Source: Elysia marginata (Eukaryota; Mollusca; Gastropoda; Plakobranchidae). Taken from it: a stretch of 43,174 bases of DNA. Position numbers and translations under genes: made by a program. Shown here piece after piece: positions 12,017 through 22,760 of the stretch. The stretch lies in NCBI GenBank assembly GCA_019649035.1, contig BMAT01009968.1, forward strand, positions 82,248 to 125,421. The letters run 5' to 3'. The notes below the pieces were generated by a model, which saw only the letters and a list, made by a program, of their open reading frames with translations, was not told the origin of the DNA and made no database searches. How positions within the stretch are numbered: position 1 is the stretch's first letter; each line of letters opens with the position of its first letter.

Positions 12017-12310
12017 AAGAGATTCTCTGTTGAATTGTTTTTATTCTTTACTGCTTAAAGCAAGAAAAGCAGCGGAGCTTGTATTAACTATTACGTTTGA
12101 TTGAAAGCTTGGTAATGACAGGGTGAAGAAGATACCAATTTCAATTCAGTGCAATATTATGTCATATCATACATGTTAGACGAGTTAAAGGAAATTTATG
12201 GGACCATGGGAAATGTAAGGCAGCTTATTTATATATTATTTAAACTTCTTTTTAATTTATTTTTTTTCTTTAATGTTCCAGCTTTAAAAATAATAAAAGT
12301 AAAGTTAAGG
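12017..12310 (+). terminator. GOLGA4-like 3' UTR with poly(A) signal
   Basis: About 290 bp of AT-rich sequence follows the stop. AATAAA at 12292-12297 is followed within about 30 bases by a GT-rich run (ggttggtgttcgtg, about 12309-12322), the usual layout of a cleavage and polyadenylation site. Cleavage near 12310 is inferred. Confidence 0.55.
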
Positions 12311-13265
12311 TTGGTGTTCGTGAGCAGTTATATTCCCAAGGTTGGATGAAATAATAATTTCAGAACATACTCGTTCTTCACAGAGGGAGACTCTTAGTCT
12401 AAGAAATACTGTATACCCTTTATTATTTGTATAGCCTAGGCAAAAGGTCCTTTATAAAGATGAAGAATTAAGACAAACTAAGAGATATTAAGGTCTGAGC
12501 AACCCTGCAAGTTGAAGTTAATATTGTTTAGAGATTTATTTGCAAGGTGCAAATAGTACAGATCTATCATATTTCGATAATTCCTTAATCTTATATGACC
12601 AAACTGTCGAGAGATTTTTTTATTCAAAATAATCTAGCCATATGTTTAGTTTGAAAGATAAAAGCTTTTTCCAAATGGATTAGAGCTATACTTCTGTTTG
12701 ATAAAAGTTCATTGCAACCAATAAGCTTTCAGTTGGATTTCCAAAATAATTGCTTAGCCCTAAGTTATACAGAACCTTATATTTTTTTTTAATTTTTCCT
12801 TTATTTTGAAATTGTTAGTCATTCAAAATGCATTTGAAATTTTGACTAAAATTTGATAAAATTGATATGCCTCAGTTAAATCCAGTTTTTTAGTTTTATT
12901 TTTATTAATTGTGGTCTTAATTTGACTGATATTTTTCTCTACTATATTGATATCAAAGTGATTATCCAATCTATATCCGAGTGTTAAAAACAGAAGCAGT
13001 ATAATTCATTTTTATATTAATTTTCATCATAAACCACAACCACCTGTGAATTTTTCTGGTTCTTGATGTTGTATTGCAATGATTTGTGTAAACTAAAAAA
13101 AAGCATTCCATGAAACCATTGTGATTTATAAGAAGTTTGTGTTGCATTCAAAGAAATGGATACGTTTTCCAATGTTATTATCGTCTTTTTTCAAAAGAAA
13201 TCATTGCAATGCTTAGTTTCAGTGCATTTCATGTGATGAATTGTCAGGCTTTTATCTGCCATAGT
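12311..13265. other. Intergenic, no feature seen
   Basis: AT-rich sequence downstream of the GOLGA4 poly(A) site, up to the transposon end at 13266. No open frame or structure that I can support. Confidence 0.6.
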
Positions 13266-14066
13266 CAGTGGAATCCGGATAAAGTCAACACCTCGGGACC
13301 GAAAAAAAGNNNNNNNNNNNNNNNNNNNNNNNNNNNNNNNNNNNNNNNNNNNNNNNNNNNNNNNNNNNNNNNNNNNNNNNNNNNNNNNNNNNNNNNNNNN
13401 NNNNNNNNNNNNNNNNNNNNNNNNNNNNNNNNNNNNNNNNNNNNNNNNNNNNNNNNNNNNNNNNNNNNNNNNNNNNNNNNNNNNNNNNNNNNNNNNNNNN
13501 NNNNNNNNNNNNNNNNNNNNNNNNNNNNNNNNNNNNNNNNNNNNNNNNNNNNNNNNNNNNNNNNNNNNNNNNNNNNNNNNNNNNNNNNNNNNNNNNNNNN
13601 NNNNNNNNNNNNNNNNNNNNNNNNNNNNNNNNNNNNNNNNNNNNNNNNNNNNNNNNNNNNNNNNNNNNNNNNNNNNNNNNNNNNNNNNNNNNNNNNNNNN
13701 NNNNNNNNNNNNNNNNNNNNNNNNNNNNNNNNNNNNNNNNNNNNNNNNNNNNNNNNNNNNNNNNNNNNNNNNNNNNNNNNNNNNNNNNNNNNNNNNNNNN
13801 NNNNNNNNNNNNNNNNNNNNNNNNNNNNNNNNNNNNNNNNNNNNNNNNNNNNNNNNNNNNNNNNNNNNNNNNNNNNNNNNNNNNNNNNNNNNNNNNNNNN
13901 NNNNNNNNNNNNNNNNNNNNNNNNNNNNNNNNNNNNNNNNNNNNNNNNNNNNNNNNNNNNNNNNNNNNNNNNNNNNNNNNNNNNNNNNNNNNNNNNNNNN
14001 NNNNNNNNNNNNNNNNNNNNNNNNNNNGTTGACTTCAAGCGAGTTGACTTCTCGCGGATTCCACTG
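13266..14066. mobile_element. DNA transposon with inverted ends, interrupted by an assembly gap
   Basis: Left end CAGTGGAATCCGG..AAAGTCAAC; the right end, reverse-complemented, is CAGTGGAATCCGCGAGAAGTCAAC, about 22 of 24 matching. TA follows the right end. The layout (CAGTGGAA start and acctcgggaccgaaaaaaag next to the TIR) resembles pogo/Tigger-like elements of invertebrates, as I recall them. Whether a transposase lies in the gap cannot be told. Confidence 0.7.
13310..14027. other. Assembly gap (718 N)
   Basis: Run of undetermined bases. Open frames that pass through it are artefacts. It lies wholly inside the inverted-repeat element, so a collapsed or unresolved repeat is the likely cause. 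The true length may differ. Confidence 0.98.
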
Positions 14067-17000
14067 TATTGAGATTGACTAAATTGATTTAATGAAGTGC
14101 AGGATTTTGCTGGCTAAAAAGTCAATTTTAACCTCGTATATCTCCCGAATAAGCAGTTAGTTTTATTCTAGTTGCTGAAGAAATTCACTTCAAAGTTTTA
14201 AATGGCTTATGATGCACAAATATCTATTATAGGCTTTCTTTTCAAGTGTATGGTATTCAGAAGTAACCAAAGAGTTAATTTTAGTCTCAACCAGAAAGTA
14301 CCTGTTTTGTTGTTGTTGTTGTTTTTGTTCTCAGTTTTCCTTTTCTTTGTCATAGTATTTATCTTTTAAATCTTGTGAAAGCTTCCAGCCTTTTACTTGT
14401 CAGATAAATTTTCCAGCAAAGTAAATAAGACTGCAAATATTTTTTATTCCATTTTCTTGATTTTTGCATACTCAAGTATTTGAGAAATATTTGATCAATG
14501 ACACTTGTTTCAAATGTCAAAAATGTTAATTTTGGTGGTGCTTTCTCCTCCAGTAAGAAGAAGAAGAAGAAAAAATTTTTACCAGTTCAAACTTTCTTTA
14601 CTTTCTTTGCCATGTATTGATGTTTTTGGAGGAATGAACTTGCTCCCTGTGGTGTTTATGGATAATGTGATCTATCAATTGAAGTGTATCCAACTGTTTT
14701 TATTTTTATTTAAAAAGCAAGCAAGATTTGAGGAACTAACCTTCCCCCTTCTATTTATAATCATGTGAAGGTTTCTTTCAATTATTGTTTACACTACTTT
14801 ATTCTTATTGCTTGTTTTTTTTTATTCTAATATTTTCCTTTTCTATGGATTTTTTTTTAATATAATTATTTTTTGTGCAAATTCTTTCCCTATAAGTCAG
14901 CGACGTCTGGACTATACTGGGCTGCTCAGAAGCACACAATTTTATTCATATATCAACACTGTGAGGTGTAAAAAAAAAAAAACTCTAAAGAAGTGTCTTT
15001 TCAAAATTGGCTATCTGCATCATTGGCAAATGGAGAAATGCTATGACCCTTTATCATTTGTGCATTTATAAAAGAATAAATGGAACTATGTTTATTGAAT
15101 ATTTATCCAATCAGTGGGTAAGTTTGCTTTATTGATGTTTATTTTCCAGTAGCAATATTGTCAATGAGAAGGGGTATAGAGTTCATGCTGCAGTTCTCTA
15201 ATAGGATATGGCATTGAATTAACGGTTAATGTAAACTTCCTTTCCAACTTCAGTTCTGTAGTACTCTATCACTATTAGTTTCGATTAATTGATATTTAGA
15301 ATTATGTGAGACCTTTTTTATAGTAAATTTTTCATTTCTTAAGCTTTGCAATTTCGCTTATGGAGATAAAAACTAAGAACTTCAATTTTTATAGGCAAAG
15401 CTGTTCAAGTTTTAATTTACATAATCCATTTCCCATTGTCTTCCCATCTTTCAAGCACTGAACTGTGATGTAAGCTAAAAGCAATTATTTAATTTAGCTA
15501 AATTGGAGGACAAAACAAATCATTTTATCTAGGATGGATGCCATTTTAATCTTGGGTTAATGAAAATTGAGCTTATTTTGCTTTAAGTTTTGAGCTCAGG
15601 CACAAAAGAAGCCAGTTGGATCAGTCCAAGAAAGTGGAAAAATACATTTTATATACAAAGCTGGGTTTGAGTCTCCATAGTTTTGATAACTACACTCCTA
15701 TTGACCTGAGCTGAAAGCCACTGCTCAAGTTATGCTAATGTAGAGCTCTAAATATTTATGAGACTTGAACACTAGGCTTGTTTTAATCTTGTCATGTTGG
15801 TGTTCTATGAAATTGGCTTGAACCATTTCATGAGGTTCCCAGGGGTCCTCTGTGTGGGAATGGAAATGGCATTTGACTCAGTAAATACATTTCTTTATAA
15901 GTAATTTGCTCTAAATGTTACAATAAAACAAACTGAAGGTGGTTGAAGTTTTGTAAACAAAATTATGTAGCCCTGGGGAAAAATTTAGATTTCAAATAAA
16001 ATAGTAAATAAAACCGTATAAACCCTAAAACTGAATAAAATTGGTTATGTACCTTGCAAGATACTTTGAATTAACTCTTGATTAATTGAATCTTTAGTGC
16101 GTCAAATGCCACTATGCCACCATAAAACACCCAGAAACTATGATTAACCATGGAAAAAAAATAATTTGTATTTCCTTTAGAAAAAAGTGATTTTGCACTT
16201 TCTTTTAAAGGGTGATTTCTTGTAAAAAAAAAATTTTCTTTTGTATAAAATTTGATTTAATTTCAGCTTGCAAATGCATTTTTCTTGGACCATTGAAATG
16301 ATTGTTTAAGTTAAAAGATAGCAACAATTGTATGCTTATATTATAACAATGAGCCTAAACGAATTGACTGCAAGATTTATTTGAGTTTATCTTGAAACTT
16401 TATTTAATTTGAGTTAAAATGTTATGGAGGGTGAGTTCAGAAATAAACCAAAACTTAAAAACTTACCCAAAAAGATTTGTGTATAAAATAGTAAAGAAAA
16501 GCGCACTCAAGTTTCGTTGAAATAAGCAATTTATACTGCTCTTTGGTTTCATTTGCAAGAACGTTAATAGTCATAATTATTATTACTAACTTATGGTTTG
16601 GTAAGCACCTGTGTAAAGACGAAATGTGGATGCAAACTTTAAAAAAAAATTATTTGTATAATTATTTTTCTACTTGACAGTCTTTTTAATTTTATTTTTG
16701 CTGCCATGGCCTGCCTAGAGTCTTATTTGTTGAATTTTGTGATATTTTGATACTAATATAAGTTAACTTTCTTATGTTATGAAGAAACCTCTGATTTTTG
16801 TCTCTTGTATACGCATCATTTTGCCTTTCAGACTAAATGTGGATTTCGGTAGCATTCTATATATAGCTTTAAAAGCTTCCTAATCTGTAACAATTTTTTC
16901 AAAATCATTTTTTTCAAATTTTTATTTAGGTTGTACATAAACTTATATAGTATAATACTAACAATAAAGCCTAGGGATTCTTTTATAAATTAATACAAAA

Positions 17001-17351
17001 GTGGTGGAAAGATATATTAGACTTATTTTTGTGGTATATTTCAGTAAATCAAACTGTTAACGTTCACTTGTTTTGTTGGAATAAATAAGAGCTTGATGGT
17101 GTGAAATATACTCTGTATTGATTGGATGAAAAGTGTTTAATTGCTATGTTACCCAAATTAGGTACAAAACAAGCATAAAGGAAGAAAGCTGCCTATCGTT
17201 TTATGCAGTAATTTCTATTTCACATTATTTGGGCTAAAAGGAATTGAGATATATTTTAGTAATGAGAGGAAGGCAAGAAAAGGACTGAAAAGCTGATGAA
17301 GAGAAGGGAAAGTATGGATAGAAGGGATGAGAGAGAGGGAGTATCAATGGC
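14067..17351. other. Intergenic, AT-rich, no gene seen
   Basis: About 3.3 kb with only short open frames and poly(A)/poly(T) runs. The frames at 14505-14768 and 14808-15071 are low-complexity and hydrophobic by composition, with no family resemblance. Confidence 0.6.
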
Positions 17352-17414
17352 AGGCACATCAAACCTCTGATTTTAATTTTGGAAAAGAAGCCACATCAGA
17401 GGTTTGATGTGCCT
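17352..17414. ncRNA. Perfect 20-bp hairpin, miRNA-precursor-like
   Basis: Left arm AGGCACATCAAACCTCTGAT (17352-17371) and right arm ATCAGAGGTTTGATGTGCCT (17395-17414) are exact reverse complements with a 23-nt loop. Two or more pairs continue past a bulge. Size and loop fit an animal miRNA precursor, but the stem is unusually perfect and I do not recognise a seed. It may instead be a short foldback. The structure is certain, the RNA gene is not. Confidence 0.4.
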
Positions 17415-19998
17415 TGCATCGGTATTGGGTATGCTTGTGTGTGTGGCGTTCCCACAAAGTGAGTCAACTTGTGCTGATGTTCAAATTGAGAAAATTTACA
17501 TTTCCTATCAAAGTGTCAAAATTTTTGAAACACTTTTTATTGATAATATTTCCGTTAAAAGTTTATAATGTTTTTCATCTTCTACACCCATATAGCTGTT
17601 GAAGTAGTGGCTTTAATGATAAAATCAACTACATGATTAGTTCTATATCCCTTTGAATCTTTAGTAATATAAAATCTTTAATTCAATTTTTCTTTATTTT
17701 CTTGAGAAAGGGTCTCACTGATCCCTAGCTTTCAATATGCACTAACTCAGCATCATCATCAATGTATTTTAAACAGTTTTTTACACTGACTGAAAGAACT
17801 TATAAAGAGCTAAGAAACAAGGTTTATATCTCTAATGTCAGGCTTAGGCAAGTTCTCAGTAGACTCATATTATAGGAATGTCGCAAAAGAATGAGAAATT
17901 TTGCAATCCAGTTAGACTTCAGAAATACCAGTTTGTCTCTTTTTTCCACTATATAAATCTATACTAAATGATTCTCTTGAGCCAAGGCATTTTCTGTTAT
18001 AATAACGTTAATCAAATTCGTTTTAAAACATATAAATCGTTGATTGTTAACAGTTCTTACATTACTGTATTAATAACTCGAAACCCTGTTTTGCTGCAAG
18101 TGGTCTCATTTTGTGGTGTTGCCTCACTATTATAAGTACTGTTATAACAAAGAAAAAAGTTTGAGGCTTGACACATCAGTGCAGGTTGTATGAATAAAGG
18201 ATTGTATATATTGTGTAAAACAAAGCTTGAGATTAAAGTACGATTAACTTGTGTCACGATTGCAAGTATTTTTTTAAATATTTTTGTCGCTGATTTGTTT
18301 ACTTTTTTTCTGGTTGTGTCAAAAATGTATCTAAAATATTAATGACACTTATTATTGCCACGTTTTCATCAAAATTTGAATATAACTTTGGTGTGATTTG
18401 TTTATTTATAGGTCATATTTAGATTTTCTAATTCTCTTTCAAAATATATAACTCAAAAATCGCAGCAAAGAGAACTTCTCTAGATTTTCTGGCAGTTTTT
18501 AAAAGAAAACTATTTGAAGGGTCAAAAGCTAAAAGTCAGCATAGTTTTCGATTATTGATTTGGGAACATTTGAGGGTTTTTAACCTCATTTCATGCACTC
18601 TTCATTTGACACGAAGGGAAGGTTGGGGGGGGGGGTGTATATAAAAAGTTAACTTACTACAGTACAAAACTGGAAGTTCACTAAACATATTTTTTAATTC
18701 CAATGTACAACTAGTCCAATATGGGATTGGTTTTTTCAGTTTATTTGGGCGTCTTTTATTAATTTTTTTTTTCAATTTTTTGTCGTAATCCAGCTTCTTG
18801 TCATATATTTTAAGATAGAAAATGTCTGGAACATGACAACTCATAATTATTGCAATGCATGCAAAAATGTTCACACTAGGTAGAAGAGGCACAAAGCAGA
18901 ATAACTTAAACTTTTAGTAGAAAACTTTTTCATTATTTATCAGATAAGTTAAACCTTTAGTGCCAGGCATTTATCGATACAAAGAACCATAGCCAGTTTT
19001 ATTATCTAATAATTTTTCTCTTTTTATTTGCATTGTTTGTATTATAATTAATGACGGCAATGTGTCTTTCATAGCTGAAAGGCTAGATTTAGTTAAAAGA
19101 ATATTCTGTCTTGTCTTTCGTCATCCATTTCAATAAAGACAGAAAGGCTTTGACAAAAGTGAAATGTCTGTTTTGTTTTTTTTTCTCTTTGCTTAGTAGA
19201 TTTTCTGCATTACCCAGTAATGCGATAGTGTAGGGCAAATATTGTTTTTATTATGACTAATAGCAATGTTTTTAATGACATGTTTTAAATTTTTAGCTCA
19301 TCTCTAACGTTACTCAGGATTGTATCAAGGTGGAGAGATAACTTCAAAACAAGATGTAAATCCCAGAGAGTAAGACACCATAAAGCTTCACTTGTTCTCC
19401 ACACTTGTAGTGTATAGGTTACTGCTGTTGACGTTAAACTACCTAGTTAAAACTAAATTAGAAAAAAACACTCCTAGGGGAAACTTCATACACAGACGAC
19501 GTAGACTTTATTACAGCACAAAATATGTAAAAAGCAGAGGTGCAAGAAGTACCTGTATGAAAATGCAACATTAGCCCACTTTTCGTTCGTATTTCAGAGA
19601 GACGCCGGCACCTTTTTGAGCCCAGTAGTCTAAGGACAGAAAAAGAAATGTTCTCAAATAAAGCAATGAACAGTTTTTTTTCCAATACTCAAGGGGATTT
19701 AATACCGAGGGGAAACCAATAACTACATTACCTGTTGTGTTAACAAAGACATCTCGTTTCTCACAGTATCTACAGTAACTAAGAAACACTGCACAAGAGA
19801 GAAGCCAGTGGAGTGAAAATTGTAGCAAGAATACAAGAAGGTGCCAAGGCGTCCATGTCCATGTAGGATGACTGAGATGCGAGGGACAATTGATAGATCA
19901 GGCCTCTGTGGTCAATGTTACTATCTGTCTTAATAATTTAGGTACATGTATATCTTTGAAGCAAGATAAAAACTGTTTAACTTAGCTTCCGTATTGTG
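17415..19998. other. Intergenic, no gene seen
   Basis: AT-rich to about 19300, then a less AT-rich stretch (19300-19900). On the minus strand the latter has a frame rich in Leu and Phe that looks signal-peptide-like, but no usable ATG precedes it in frame and I do not recognise a family. Confidence 0.5.
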
Positions 19999-20232
19999 TA
20001 GGGTGACCTGCGGTAATTCCACCCCCATTTTTTTCCAGGGAAATTCCACCCCGCCTTTTTATCTTTAAAAAGGTAAATAACTATAAAAACAATTTTGTGC
20101 ATTTTTGTTTACCTTGGATTTCAGACAATAATTTGCAATAATACTAGGCTGTGTAAAATGCTTTAATATGGCCTTTGCAGCTTTTAAGAGGGGGTGGAAT
20201 ATCACGGGTTGGAATTGCCCCAGGTCACCCTA
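19999..20232. mobile_element. 230-bp MITE with TA target duplication
   Basis: Ends TAGGGTGACCTGCGGTAATT and, inverted, TAGGGTGACCTGGGGCAATT: inverted repeats of about 23 bp with two mismatches, followed by further ttccaccccc similarity. If TA is the duplicated target, the element is 20001-20230. No coding capacity. A mariner/Tc-type or similar cut-and-paste origin is inferred. Confidence 0.85.
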
Positions 20233-20284
20233 TCTTTTTAGCCCAGATAAAAAAGATGAAGTAAAGACAGTTTTACAATTCATA

Positions 20285-20450
20285 AAATGCTTTAAGTGCT
20301 TTACATGGGTTACTCAACAAGTCATTAGCGAGCAAACTACGTTCTGAACTCAGAGGAGCAGCATTTGAAACTCGTCACTCTAGCATACAGATCTTTCACT
20401 GCCTTCTGACGGGTACTCATTTAAAGCCTGTTTTAAGCGCGAGGCTGAGT
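20285..20450 (-). repeat. Diverged SINE-like fragment, copy B
   Basis: Contains aagtgctttacatgggtta, cagatctttcactgcc and acgggtactcattt, matching 6590-6765 in order and spacing. It begins about 50 bp after the MITE. Confidence 0.5.
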
Positions 20451-20914
20451 GCAAAGAGCCTTTTCCTAATTCAAAATGCCTACCTGCAAAGTCAGGACTC
20501 GAGTCTAGAGTCAAGTGTCTACATCAAGACGATTTTGAAAAAGCAGGTTTTCAGGGATGCAAGTTTTCCGATTTTTTAGTAGTTTTCTTTAGCTGAAAAA
20601 GCAAGAAAACTTGAAAAAAATTATGATCTGAATGTTAAAGAAAACGTCCTAAATTAAGAGTCATGGAAAATCAAATAAATACTTCTTTTAAGTTGTATAG
20701 CTGTGTAGGCACTTGTGCAGAGTTGTCTCTATCTCTTTTAATTGGTCCATCAAAAGTTCTATAAGGGCACCTACAGAGTATAAAATTTTCTTGCTTTTTG
20801 AGCATGGGCCGCTTGCATTCCTGCAGGGTTTTTTTTGCCCAGAAAATCATACCTGCTATGTCCTTGTAGAAGGCTAGACGATTGGATTCGAACCTCCGTT
20901 TTATAAAAATAAGT

Positions 20915-21090
20915 TACAGTAGCTTCGGCACCCACCGCCTTTGGTGTGATTTGTATCTTCCCGTTTAGTCGCTTAAAGAGGCTAAGCAAGGACCTTCGCC
21001 ATGAAACTTCTTTTAGAAGAAGCGTAGTGGCGACATGGTATAAGCTTTGTTTCTCTCCGTGGCAAGGCGGTGGGTGCCGAAACTACTGTA
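20915..21090. repeat. 27-bp inverted repeat flanked by B-box-like motifs
   Basis: Arms 20915-20941 and 21064-21090 pair with one mismatch (core CGGCACCCACCGCCTT), with a 122-bp loop. Just outside each arm is a Pol III B-box-like motif pointing outward: GGATTCGAACC at 20884-20894 (reverse of GGTTCGAATCC) and GTTCGAATC at 21099-21107. Two tRNA-like or SINE units in inverted orientation would explain this. No clear A box is seen. Confidence 0.65.
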
Positions 21091-21541
21091 CGTCGAATGT
21101 TCGAATCATACTACAGGCAGACATTTCAGGTATTTCCACTTAAAGCCTACATCTCTCCAATACTAATTTTATACTTAATTTAGCAGTATGATTTTTGCAA
21201 ACGTGCAATTATAAGCCTTTAGTCATGGCTATTAAGGTCTTTGTTCGACAGTTAATGCAAAGACAAAATCACAATCAGGGTTTTTTTTAACTTTTTTGTA
21301 ACTAGCCGCTACATTTTCGAGCAGAATTTTACTATAATTTCGTATCTTGTATGTAAGCAATTATGACTAAGAAATACATAAATCACAATAGTAAGTAATT
21401 GGTGTGTTGTTTAGATGACTCCGTGATATGGGTGTGACATTGCTATGTTTGTTTTACTTCGGTTTAAAAAAAATATATGTACTGGAATCGAACAAAAGAA
21501 AAATCTGTAGCACAGCGAGAAACTGCTTAGCAAACCGATAC

Positions 21542-21578
21542 ATTACAACTAAATTGAGAATGTGTATTTAGTTGTAAT
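21542..21578. repeat. Perfect 13-bp hairpin
   Basis: ATTACAACTAAAT at 21542-21554 and its exact reverse complement at 21566-21578, with an 11-nt loop. Function unknown. Confidence 0.8.
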
Positions 21579-21909
21579 CATGATGTCCAAAAACTTCCAT
21601 AAGATTTGAAAAAAAGGTGTCTCGTTTGTAGCGTAAAATGGCGGTGAACAAGAAGAGCGCAATGCTGTTGCAAGCATTCTATCAATATGATCAATCTTTA
21701 TTTGATCCCTAGTCGTCGAAATGCTTGTTCAACAGTCTTACAGTAATTAGCTCTGACTTACCTGCAGGTTAAACAGTCCGGTTATACAGTGAAATCACAC
21801 GTTATGTTCATCGATGGACGGGCGTGAAATAGTGCCATCATAAAGTAGAAATTCTTGCTAAAAAGGGCTCAATAATGATGACGTTTCAACTTTGATAGCA
21901 ATGATGATG

Positions 21910-21950
<41 letters not shown>
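21910..21950. repeat. (GTA)n microsatellite
   Basis: About 13 copies of GTA in a row. Confidence 0.97.
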
Positions 21951-22128
21951 TTTTTATGTTGTTTTTTGTGTCGTAAAACTAAAAGGCAGGAGGGTCTGGG
22001 AGTGTTTAGCTTTTATTTACAGCATAAGATGCAAAAAATGGCCGTACGAAGTTAAAATTGCAAGGGAAAAAACAAGATTGTTTATAGTGTTGTATCCCAC
22101 GCCGAAGAAAGTCGCCAGCTCCGTCTCG

Positions 22129-22146
22129 CCCCCCCCCCCCCCCCCC
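22129..22146. repeat. Poly(C) run, 18 bp
   Basis: An uninterrupted C tract inside the left arm of the inverted repeat. The right arm has only six, so expansion here is likely. Confidence 0.97.
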
Positions 22147-22436
22147 TCTTAAAAAAGAACAAAAACACAAAAAAGAGAGCAGACATACGTAATCAAACTA
22201 ACAAAATTGAGATCTAGATGCAATATATTGTTGAGATAAAGCATAGGACAAGCCTAATCTTGCATTAAAAATTTTTTAAGAAGCTCTTCTTTGTTTTTCT
22301 TTACATTTACACAATGTGGTACAACTGTTCTAAAGCTTACTATTTTGAAGTACTAGGAACGGCCTCTGTGATAATATTTCGATATTTTTACCTATGTTAA
22401 GATAAAAACACCACCTGGTCGGGGCCTTGATCTTGC

Positions 22437-22760
22437 AGCAGCGTGGCAGAGTGGTTAGCGCGTCGGACTCGAGATCTGGACGTCGGGGTTCGATTCCCGA
22501 CCATGTCATGTTGCCATTGCTTTGGGGAAGCATTTTACTCTAACTTTCCCCAGTCCACCCACCTGTAAAATGGGTACCCAGTTACAGGCAATTCTTGAAT
22601 TTGTAATATGCGCCTGCAACACCCTGCATATGGATTAAAAGTGGCCTTCAAATTAGTGTACTGGTCTGCTGGGGCATTAGTGGCGCTACTCTGTGGCGAC
22701 ACAGTTACGCTGAGTGACGAAGCCAAACCTCCTGAAAGGGATACAAAGAGATGTGTTAAA
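22437..22760 (+). mobile_element. tRNA-derived SINE
   Basis: The head is like a class II tRNA (Ser/Leu type): A box TGGCAGAGTGG at 22444-22454, a GGACTCGAGATC anticodon-arm-like segment, and B box GGTTCGATTCC at 22487-22497. It does not close into a tRNA. The body that follows has ctttccccagtccacccacc and taaaatgggtaccc, a central-domain motif common to metazoan SINEs as I recall. The 3' end is not clear; the given end is approximate. Confidence 0.75.

Noticed and set aside
13137-14072. Long open frames on both strands across 13137-14072
   Set aside because: They consist almost wholly of the N run.
19571-19850. Minus-strand frame resembling a secreted protein
   Set aside because: No in-frame ATG near the hydrophobic start, no recognised family, and stops in adjacent frames.
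22437-22510. A tRNA gene (Ser/Leu-like) on the plus strand
   Set aside because: A and B boxes are present, but the ends do not pair into an acceptor stem and a SINE body follows.
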